Below, piece by piece: positions 36,222-43,169 of a stretch of DNA of 64,000 nucleotides; positions within the stretch are counted from its first letter, which is position 1, and each line of letters starts with the position of its first letter. The notes under the pieces were generated by a model. It was not told where the DNA came from and did not search any database. It saw only the letters and a program-made list of their open reading frames with translations. A program made the translations under genes and the position numbers. Source of the stretch: Azoarcus_F sp048158365 (lineage in GTDB: Bacteria; Pseudomonadota; Gammaproteobacteria; Burkholderiales; Rhodocyclaceae); the NCBI GenBank assembly GCA_048158365.1, contig JBLLNL010000006.1. One strand, 5' to 3'.

Positions 36222-36548
36222 TTGATCACGATATTCGACATCACGGAGATGCTCGCCGACCTGGCAAGCGAGACGCATCCGGACCATGTCAGCCTGTACC
36301 GACGCACGCAGGAGGCGGCGCATCGCCTCGTCAGCGACGCGCACGCCGCGAGCGTGAGCACCGAGGTGCTGCTACCGCTACGCATGCTGTCCTGGAAAGA
36401 CGGGCCGAGAGCCGTCGAGAGCCTGCTGAGGTATCCGATCGATATGGCCGAGGCCCACGGGCGCGCCCGATTAGCCTGGCTGCACTACCTCGAGCAGCAA
36501 CGAACGCTGCTATGCGAGGCGGCAGTGCTGAACCCGGTACAACGCTGA
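36222..36548 (+). CDS. hypothetical protein with TTG start
   Basis: A 108-codon frame starts with TTG at 36222, five bases after AGAGGA, a good ribosome-binding site. The product (MITIFDITEMLADLASETHPD...) is helical and soluble in character, with no recognised family and no signal peptide. It sits between the divergent GNAT gene and a convergent RcnB-like gene. The ORF itself extends upstream without a plausible start. Its reality rests on the Shine-Dalgarno sequence and codon use. Confidence 0.45.
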   Translation: MITIFDITEMLADLASETHPDHVSLYRRTQEAAHRLVSDAHAASVSTEVLLPLRMLSWKDGPRAVESLLRYPIDMAEAHGRARLAWLHYLEQQRTLLCEAAVLNPVQR

Positions 36549-36577
36549 GCCTGCGCCCTCGCCCGCTCCATGGGGGT

Positions 36578-37141
36578 CTACATGTTGCCGAGGCCCTCGA
36601 TTGCGTCGATGACCAGTCGGGTGCCGATCTCGATCAGCAGCAGGTCATTGTCGACCCGCACATAGCGGTGATTGCGCGGCGGCGCGCCAAAGGCCCTGAT
36701 GATCGCCGACGGCGGATCGTAGAAGCTGACGTCACGACCCAGAGGCTGACCCAGCCGCCACCTCTTTGCGAGTCCGGGCGGCATGCAGCCGTTGCGCTTC
36801 TTCGCCAGACCGGGCGGGCAATGCCCCGCGCGGATCTGGTCAGCATAGTAACTCCTGGCCTGGGTGCGATGGCGATCCGTAAAATGCACGCTGATCGCGG
36901 GCGCGTCCGCCCGGCCGTCGCGTTGGGCCCGCTGCTCATCGCGGTTTCCGCCGCGGTTGCCTTGAGGTCCGCCCCTGGCTGGAGGCTGAGCCTGTCCACG
37001 CCCCTGCTGCCCATGCTGCTCCGCCCGCTCGACTCGGCCGCCACCAGCGCCGTCCAGCCTTTGCGCGTACGCCGGTGTGGCCAGCAGCGCGCCGAGTGAG
37101 ATGGCAGCGGCCAATCTGCCGATAAGATTCAGATCGATCAT
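36578..37141 (-). CDS. RcnB-family periplasmic protein
   Basis: This 187-residue protein has a signal sequence (MIDLNLIGRLAAAISLGALLATPAYA) ending at AYA-Q. A low-complexity Gly/Arg/Gln-rich region follows, then a C-terminal RcnB/CigR-like domain with two copies of PPGLAK and YVRVDNDLLLIEIGTRLVIDAI. RcnB family members affect nickel/cobalt export, but most are uncharacterised. The ATG at 37141 follows a GGAAA ribosome-binding site. Confidence 0.8.
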   Translation of the reverse strand: MIDLNLIGRLAAAISLGALLATPAYAQRLDGAGGGRVERAEQHGQQGRGQAQPPARGGPQGNRGGNRDEQRAQRDGRADAPAISVHFTDRHRTQARSYYADQIRAGHCPPGLAKKRNGCMPPGLAKRWRLGQPLGRDVSFYDPPSAIIRAFGAPPRNHRYVRVDNDLLLIEIGTRLVIDAIEGLGNM

Positions 37142-37327
37142 GAGATTTCCGTCAGTGAAAAGTGCTCGCACGTAATGCTCCGAGTCTAGGCGAATCGAAG
37201 CGCGAGGGCGAAGGCTATTACGTCTGGCAACAACAACTGCATCCTGTCACCCGGGGACGTCTTTGCACCATTTGCTGTCGACCCGTTGTGCGCCCATCTT
37301 CGTGAGGCGGACCAGGAGGCTGTCGGT

Positions 37328-37723
37328 TCAGTCCGGGATGACTGCGGTGACCTCGATCTCGACCTTCGCACCCTCTTCGACCAGATCGGCAATCTGAACT
37401 GCCGTCATCGCGGGAAAGTTCTTGCCCATCACCTCGCGATAAACCGCTCCGATCTCCTTGAGTCGCGCGTTGTATTCCCTCTTGTCGATCAGGTACCAGG
37501 TCATGCGCGTCATGTGCTCGGGCCCGGCACCGGCGACCGCGAGCACGTCGCGGATGTTCTGGAGCGCCTGCAGCGTCTGCTGCACGAGATCGTCGCTCTT
37601 GAACTCGCACTGTCCGTTCCAGCCGACCTGCCCACCCACGAAGATCTGGCGGCCGCGCGCCTCGATGCCGTTGGCGTAACCCTTGGGTTGCATCCATCCT
37701 TCCGGTTGAAGAACTCTGTGCAT
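37328..37723 (-). CDS. RidA (YjgF/YER057c/UK114) family protein
   Basis: This 131-residue RidA-fold protein ends the kynurenine/2-aminobenzoyl-CoA operon. RidA enzymes hydrolyse enamines and imines to release ammonia. Conserved parts are GRQIFVGGQVGWN, TLQALQNIRDVLA and AKVEIEVTAVI. The usual RidA Arg position was not verified. The ATG overlaps the thioesterase stop (TGATG). It may hydrolyse the enamine left after the ring of 2-aminobenzoyl-CoA is dearomatised (inference). Confidence 0.88.
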   Translation of the reverse strand: MHRVLQPEGWMQPKGYANGIEARGRQIFVGGQVGWNGQCEFKSDDLVQQTLQALQNIRDVLAVAGAGPEHMTRMTWYLIDKREYNARLKEIGAVYREVMGKNFPAMTAVQIADLVEEGAKVEIEVTAVIPD

Positions 37724-38172
37724 CACGTTTTCTCCTTGAAATGTGCGATGGCCGCACGGACATCCGCCGGCCAGGGAATTGCACGATGGGTGTCGAGCGA
37801 GGTCGCCACGAGCACCTGATCGGCGGTAAAACGGGTTTCGCCGCCGCAACTGACGGCATGGTGCAGGACCAGCGACGCATTGCCGAGCTTCTCGACACCG
37901 AGCTCGAAGCGCAGCGTGTCTCCGAAGTGCGACGGTCGTTCGAAACGCGTGTCGAGCTGTGCCGTGGGCGTGCCGACACGTTGCCGGACCAGGAGTTCGG
38001 TCCACGGGTGGCCGATGTGGGCGAGCCAATCCTCGACCACCGCATTGAGCATGCGGAAATAGTTCGGAAAGAACACGATGCCGGCCGGATCGCAGTCCGA
38101 AAACCGCACCGGGTGATGGGCGACGAAGACGCCGTCGGCGGACGCCATGGCAGGCTGATGGGTCGGGTTCAT
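37723..38172 (-). CDS. acyl-CoA thioesterase (4-hydroxybenzoyl-CoA thioesterase family)
   Basis: This 149-residue hotdog protein carries the 4HBT signature FSDCDPAGIVFFPNYFRMLN, with the active-site Asp in DPAG. Such enzymes hydrolyse aryl- or acyl-CoA. In this operon it may remove dead-end CoA esters (2-aminobenzoyl-CoA or ring-modified intermediates) and recycle CoA. It starts 13 bases after kynU and overlaps ridA by one base. Confidence 0.9.
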   Translation of the reverse strand: MNPTHQPAMASADGVFVAHHPVRFSDCDPAGIVFFPNYFRMLNAVVEDWLAHIGHPWTELLVRQRVGTPTAQLDTRFERPSHFGDTLRFELGVEKLGNASLVLHHAVSCGGETRFTADQVLVATSLDTHRAIPWPADVRAAIAHFKEKT

Positions 38173-38185
38173 CTGACAGGCCTCC

Positions 38186-39427
38186 TCAGGTCACTGCAGC
38201 GCGTGCATGGAACTCGGGCCTGTCCCAGGCGCCGGTGCTCAGCAGGTCGGACAGGGTCTCGACCGCATCCCATACGTCGCAGTAGCCGACATAGAGCGGC
38301 GCGAAACCGAAGCGGACGATATCCGGTGCGCGGAAGTCGCCCACCACCCCTCGACTGATCAGCGCCTGCATCAGTGCATAGCCCTGCGGATGATGAAAGC
38401 TCACCTGCGAGCCGCGGATGCGCGAATCCCTTGGACTGGCCAGCGTGAGACCAGGGCAGCGGACCTCGACCCGTTCGATGAACAGTTCGGTCAGTGCGAC
38501 CGACTTGTGCCGGATCTGGGTCATGTCGGCCTCGACCATCAGGTCCACCCCGGATTCGAGTGCCGTCGTCGCCAGAACCGGCGGCGTTCCGCACAGATAG
38601 CGGGCGACGCCCGGGGCCGGGGAATAGTCGGCATCGAACGCGAACGGCGCGGCATGTCCCATCCAGCCGGACAGCGGCTGCGAAAAACCATTCTGGTGCC
38701 GCTCGGCGACCCACAGGAAGGCTGGCGCGCCGGGCCCGCCGTTCAGATACTTGTAACCGCAACCGACCGCGAAATCGGCGTGCACCGCGTTCAGGTCGAC
38801 CACGAGGGCGCCAGCCGAATGGGCAAGATCCCAGATCGTCAGCGCGCCAGCCGCATGCGCCGCAGTCGTCAGGCGCTCCATGTCGTGGATGCGGCCGCTG
38901 CGGTAATTGACATGCGTGAGCATCAGCACCGCGGTGTCGTCGTCCAGTGCGGACTCCACCGTCTCGACATCCGGATCGTCCGGCAACAGCACCAGTTCAT
39001 GCCCCTTTCCAAGGAAGCCGGCCAACCCTTGGGCCATGTAGAGATCGGTGGGAAAGTTGTCGCGCTGGGACACGATGCGGTGCCGACCGGGGCGTAGCGC
39101 GAGCGCGGCAGCCAACACCTTGAAGAGGTTCACCGACGTGGAGTCCGCGACCACCGTCTCGCCGTCCCGCGCACCGATCAACCGGCCGATCTTGTCGCCG
39201 ACCCGCGCCGGCAGGTTGATCCAGTCGGCACTGTTCCAGCTCCGGATCAGGTCCTGGCCCCATTCGTGCTCGATCGCGTGGCGCAAGCGTTCGCCGGTCG
39301 CGACCGGTCGTGCGCCGAGCGAGTTGCCATCGAGATAGATCACGCCGGTCGGCAGTGCGAAACGCGCGCGAAAGCCACGCAGTGGATCCTCGGCATCGCG
39401 CTGAACGAGGAAGGATCGTGTCGTCAT
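38186..39427 (-). CDS. kynU: kynureninase
   Basis: Kynureninase (about 413 aa) is a PLP enzyme that splits kynurenine to anthranilate and alanine. It has YLDGNSLGARP near the N-terminus, the PLP-phosphate region DSTSVNLFKVL, DLAHSAGALVVDL and the Schiff-base Lys in CGYKYLNGGPGAPAF. Three tandem ATGs (39433, 39430, 39427) follow GGAGGG; 39427 has the best spacing. It overlaps or abuts the kynB stop. Its product anthranilate feeds the CoA-dependent pathway in the same operon. Confidence 0.95.
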   Translation of the reverse strand: MTTRSFLVQRDAEDPLRGFRARFALPTGVIYLDGNSLGARPVATGERLRHAIEHEWGQDLIRSWNSADWINLPARVGDKIGRLIGARDGETVVADSTSVNLFKVLAAALALRPGRHRIVSQRDNFPTDLYMAQGLAGFLGKGHELVLLPDDPDVETVESALDDDTAVLMLTHVNYRSGRIHDMERLTTAAHAAGALTIWDLAHSAGALVVDLNAVHADFAVGCGYKYLNGGPGAPAFLWVAERHQNGFSQPLSGWMGHAAPFAFDADYSPAPGVARYLCGTPPVLATTALESGVDLMVEADMTQIRHKSVALTELFIERVEVRCPGLTLASPRDSRIRGSQVSFHHPQGYALMQALISRGVVGDFRAPDIVRFGFAPLYVGYCDVWDAVETLSDLLSTGAWDRPEFHARAAVT

Positions 39428-39429
39428 CA

Positions 39430-40065
39430 TCATGCCCTCCGTCCATCGATGGTTCTGAGCACCGCGCGCACAGGCGATGCGTCCAGTCCCGCGAGCTTGA
39501 GCGGCAGCGCGATCAGTTCGTAGTCCCCCTCGGCGACAGCGTCCAGCACCAGGCCTTCCAGGATGACCATACCGTGACGGCATACCGCCAGGTGGGCGTC
39601 CATGGTCTTCGAGCTTTCCGGATCCAGCGACGGGGTGTCCAGCCCCACCAGCCGCACGCCCGCAGCCGCGAGCAGGTCGATGGTTTCAGGCGCGATCGCG
39701 CAAAATGCGCTGTCCCAAGCGCGTTGCGGCGCCATCTCGTAGGTGCGGAAAAGCACGCGCGGCGGGCAGTCTTCTAAATGACCAGCCACCTGCTGCGGTG
39801 TGATCGTCCCGCGCGCACCGAAGACATGAATGACCCTGCACCGGCCGACATAGGTATCCAGCGCCAACTCGTCGATGGTCTGACCGTCTGCGTCGAAATG
39901 AAACGGCGCATCGACATGCGCGCCGGTGTGCGTCGACAGGCTGATCTTCGACACATTGACCGGACACTCCGGACCGATGCTCCAGGTGCGCTCGAACTCG
40001 ACCGGTGCGTCGCCGGGCCACACCGGGAGCGACGGATGAATGGCGGGGCTGATGTCGATGAGCAT
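39430..40065 (-). CDS. kynB: kynurenine formamidase (arylformamidase)
   Basis: KynB (211 aa) hydrolyses N-formylkynurenine to kynurenine and formate. The metal-binding motif HTGAHVDAPFHFDADG and the later LAVCRHGMVILEGLVLD match the bacterial cyclase-fold family. It begins MLIDISPAIHPSLPVWPGD, as usual for KynB. No tryptophan 2,3-dioxygenase (kynA) is in the window, so it must lie elsewhere. The formate released could be oxidised by the formate dehydrogenase, though that operon is far away. Confidence 0.94.
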   Translation of the reverse strand: MLIDISPAIHPSLPVWPGDAPVEFERTWSIGPECPVNVSKISLSTHTGAHVDAPFHFDADGQTIDELALDTYVGRCRVIHVFGARGTITPQQVAGHLEDCPPRVLFRTYEMAPQRAWDSAFCAIAPETIDLLAAAGVRLVGLDTPSLDPESSKTMDAHLAVCRHGMVILEGLVLDAVAEGDYELIALPLKLAGLDASPVRAVLRTIDGRRA

Positions 40066-40097
40066 GCCGACGGGATTCCAGATGGACCGTGTGGGCG

Positions 40098-41252
40098 TCA
40101 GCGCTTGAGCAATTCGCGCGCGACGATGAGTTTCTGCACCTCGGTCGCACCTTCGTAGATGCGAAGCGCGCGGATCTCGCGATACAGCGACTCGACCTTG
40201 ACGCCGCTACGCACACCCTGGCCGCCGTGCATCTGCACCGCAGCGTCGATGACCCGCTGCGCGTTTTCGGTCGCGGTCATCTTCGCCATCGCCGCCTCGC
40301 GCGTCGTCGGCTGGCGCTGCACGTCACGTTTCCACGCGGCGCGCGCCGTCAGCAGCGCCGCCGCATCGAGGTCCGTGGCCATGTCGCCGAGCTTCGCCTG
40401 CGTGAGCTGAAAATCGGCCAGCGTGTGGCCGAACATCCTGCGGCCACACGCATGGCTCAGTGCCTCGTCGAGAGCCCGCCTCGCGAAGCCGAGCGCAGCC
40501 CCGGCCACTGACGCGCGGAAGATGTCGAGTGTTCGCATCGCGATCTTGAAGCCTTCGCCACCAGCACCCAGGCGATTCGCGACCGGCACCGCCATGTCGG
40601 TGAAACGCAGCCGTGCGAGCGGATGCGGCGCAATCACGTCCAGCCGTTCGGCGACCTCGAAGCCCGGCATGTCCGGCTGGATGACGAAGGCCGAAATGCC
40701 TCGCGTGCCGGGCGCTTCGCCGGTGCGGGCGAACAGGCAATACACATCGGCGATACCGCCATTGGAGATCCAGGTCTTCTCGCCGTTGATCACGTAGTGG
40801 TCGCCCTCGAGCCGCGCCTCGCAGGCCATCGCCCCGACGTCCGAGCCGGCATCCGGTTCGGTCAGCGCGAAGGCGGCGATCCATTCGCCCGCGGCCACTC
40901 GGGGCAAGACCTCGCGTTTCAGGGACTCGCTGCCCGCCAAGGTGATCGCGCCGCTACCCAGCCCCTGCATCGCGAACGCGAAGTCGGCCAGTCCGTCGTG
41001 ATACGCCAGGGTTTCGCGTGCGATGCACAAGCAACGCGAGTCCAGTTCTTCCAGCGCGCCACCATGGGCCGCAGGCACGCAGTAGCGCAGGAAGCCGGCC
41101 TGACCGAGTGCCGACACCAGCTGGCGGCAGGCGTTGTCCGTGTCATGATGATCGACCTGCGGCATCGAGTCCGTGGCCCAGTCGAAGATCGCGTTCGACA
41201 GCTGGCGGTGTTCGGGGCCGAAGAACGGCAGTTCGAGAGAGGTTCTGTCCAT
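40098..41252 (-). CDS. acyl-CoA dehydrogenase
   Basis: This 384-residue acyl-CoA dehydrogenase has the family signatures AFALTEPDAGSDVGAM (FAD/substrate binding), TWISNGGIADVY and the C-terminal RIYEGATEVQKLIVARELL. In the operon for 2-aminobenzoyl-CoA it is the plausible oxidase of a ring-derived alicyclic acyl-CoA in a beta-oxidation-like ring cleavage. A 32-base gap separates it from kynB. Confidence 0.92.
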   Translation of the reverse strand: MDRTSLELPFFGPEHRQLSNAIFDWATDSMPQVDHHDTDNACRQLVSALGQAGFLRYCVPAAHGGALEELDSRCLCIARETLAYHDGLADFAFAMQGLGSGAITLAGSESLKREVLPRVAAGEWIAAFALTEPDAGSDVGAMACEARLEGDHYVINGEKTWISNGGIADVYCLFARTGEAPGTRGISAFVIQPDMPGFEVAERLDVIAPHPLARLRFTDMAVPVANRLGAGGEGFKIAMRTLDIFRASVAGAALGFARRALDEALSHACGRRMFGHTLADFQLTQAKLGDMATDLDAAALLTARAAWKRDVQRQPTTREAAMAKMTATENAQRVIDAAVQMHGGQGVRSGVKVESLYREIRALRIYEGATEVQKLIVARELLKR

Positions 41253-41329
41253 TGTCTAAGCCTTACCCGTTGGCCCTGAGCCTCGGGCCGGTGAGGAAAC
41301 GCTCGTGAAGCAGCATTGCTTGCCGGCCC

Positions 41330-42175
41330 TCAATTGCCCTCGAAGACGGGCTTCTGCTTGGCCGCAAACGCTTCGAAGGCACGGCGGAAATCACCGGTCA
41401 TCATGCAGATCGCCTGGGCCTGGGCTTCGGACTCGATCATCTCCTCGATGCCCATGTTCCATTCCTGGTTCAGCATGGTCTTGGTGACGGTATGCGCGAA
41501 CCACGGCCCATCGGCAAGGTTGCGCGCCAGCGTGAGCGCCTTGTCCAGCACGTGGGCTGACGGATGCAAGGCGCTGAAGAAACCCCAGGCAAGCCCCTCG
41601 TCGGCGCTCATCGCGCGGCCGGTCATCAGCAGCTCGGTGGCCCGGCCCTGTCCGATCATGCGCGGCAGCAGGCCACAGGCCCCCATGTCCGCGCCCGCCA
41701 GGCCGACGCGCGTGAACAGATAGGCCGTCCGGGTGTCGGGCGTTCCGAGGCGAAAATCGGACGCGAGGGCAAGCATCGCGCCGGCCCCGGCGCAGATGCC
41801 GTCGATCGCGGCGATGATCGGTTGCGGTGCCTTGCGCATCGCCTTGACCAGATCGCCGGTCATCCGCGTGAACTCGAGCAGCTCCGGCATGCTCATCCGG
41901 GTGAGCGGTTCGATGATCTCGAACACGTCGCCGCCCGAACAGAAGTTCGCGCCGGCGCCGGTGATGACTACCGCCCGCACGTCGTTCGCATAATTGAGGT
42001 CGCGGAAGAGGTCGCGTAGTTCGGCATACGAGTCGAAGGTCAGCGGGTTCTTCTTGTCCGGACGGTTCAGCGTGATCGTCGCGACCCGTCCATCCTCGGA
42101 ACACGTCCATTGAAAGTGGCGCGCACTGTAGCCCTTGAAGGGACGCTTGTGGTCCTGCATCGACAGTTCAGCCAT
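41330..42175 (-). CDS. enoyl-CoA hydratase/isomerase family protein
   Basis: This 281-residue crotonase-fold protein has VATITLNRPDKKNPLTF, the oxyanion-hole segments GAGANFCSGGDVFEI and IAAIDGICAGAGAMLALASDFR, and a normal trimerisation C-terminus. The ATG at 42175 follows GGAGAACGG. In this operon it likely hydrates or hydrolytically opens the alicyclic CoA ester. The exact reaction is not determined. Confidence 0.9.
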   Translation of the reverse strand: MAELSMQDHKRPFKGYSARHFQWTCSEDGRVATITLNRPDKKNPLTFDSYAELRDLFRDLNYANDVRAVVITGAGANFCSGGDVFEIIEPLTRMSMPELLEFTRMTGDLVKAMRKAPQPIIAAIDGICAGAGAMLALASDFRLGTPDTRTAYLFTRVGLAGADMGACGLLPRMIGQGRATELLMTGRAMSADEGLAWGFFSALHPSAHVLDKALTLARNLADGPWFAHTVTKTMLNQEWNMGIEEMIESEAQAQAICMMTGDFRRAFEAFAAKQKPVFEGN

Positions 42176-42317
42176 TTCCGTTCTCCTGATTCTGTTGTTC
42201 GATCGTGGTGCAACCATGTCCTCGCTGGTGGCGGCAGTCCGTTGCGTTGTCCGTTGATCACTTGGCACCGCGTGCCTGTGGCAAGCACGCCAGCCGTGCA
42301 ATCGATTCTTGCTTCAT

Positions 42318-42338
42318 TCGATGTCACATGGACATCGA
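42318..42338. other. hairpin after the SDR gene
   Basis: TCGATGTC (42318-42325) and GACATCGA (42331-42338) form an 8-bp stem with a 5-base loop. It lies just downstream of the SDR stop on the minus strand, in the longest gap (169 bases) of the operon. It could be a processing or attenuation structure, or a regulator site; no T-run follows. Confidence 0.4.
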
Positions 42339-42344
42339 CATGGT

Positions 42345-43157
42345 TCAACCGGCCATGACCTCGCCACCGGCCACCGGAATCGCCTGCCCGTGGATCGCCT
42401 CCGATCCGGGCAGACACAACCAGGCCACCGTGCACGCCACATCCTCCGGACTCACCAGGCGCCCCTGCGGATTGCTTGCGGCAAGCACCGTCCTGGCTTC
42501 GTCTTCGCTGCGCCCCGTCTTGGCGACGATGTTGTCCAGCGCATCCCCAAGCAGTGGCGTGTCCGTATACCCCGGGCAGACCGCATTGACGGTGATGCCC
42601 TGCTTAGCCACTTCCAGCGCCAGCGCGCGCGTGAAGCCGATCACGCCATGCTTGGCCGCGCAGTAGGCGGAGACATACGCATACCCGACCAGCCCCGCCG
42701 TGCTGGCGATGTTCACGATGCGGCCAGCCCTGCCCGCCTGCATGCCCGGCAAGACCGCGTGCACGCAGTTATAGGTGCCGGTGAGGTTCACCGCGAGCAT
42801 CTCGTTCCACAGTTCAAGCGGGGTGCGCGCCGCCGGCGCACTTCTGGCCGCCCCAGCATTGTTGATCAGGATGTCGACCCGTCCGCGTGCGCCTGCGGCC
42901 TGATCCAGTGCCACATGAATCGCGTCATGATCGGTGATGTCGGCGACCGCGATGCCGTGGCCTTGCCCGTGCAGACGCGCACGCATCGCCTCCAGCGCGT
43001 CGGCGCGGCGTCCCACCAGGGTCAGCGTCGCCCCCAGGCGTGCCAGTTCCAATGCGATGGCCGCTCCGATGCCGCTACCGCCACCGGTGACCACTGCGTG
43101 TGAGCCCGCGAGATCGGTGCCCGGCGGACTGCCTGCCGACCTGGTCAGTGTCTCCAT
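42345..43157 (-). CDS. short-chain dehydrogenase (3-hydroxyacyl-CoA dehydrogenase type)
   Basis: This 270-residue SDR has the Rossmann motif VTGGGSGIGAAIALEL, NNAG in ILINNAGAA, the catalytic Ser in IVNIASTAGLVG and the YxxxK motif in YVSAYCAAKHGVIGF. It follows the monooxygenase/reductase gene by 12 bases, so it probably oxidises the hydroxyacyl-CoA formed in the ring-degradation sequence. Confidence 0.9.
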   Translation of the reverse strand: METLTRSAGSPPGTDLAGSHAVVTGGGSGIGAAIALELARLGATLTLVGRRADALEAMRARLHGQGHGIAVADITDHDAIHVALDQAAGARGRVDILINNAGAARSAPAARTPLELWNEMLAVNLTGTYNCVHAVLPGMQAGRAGRIVNIASTAGLVGYAYVSAYCAAKHGVIGFTRALALEVAKQGITVNAVCPGYTDTPLLGDALDNIVAKTGRSEDEARTVLAASNPQGRLVSPEDVACTVAWLCLPGSEAIHGQAIPVAGGEVMAG

Positions 43158-43169
43158 ACCGAAGCCGCC

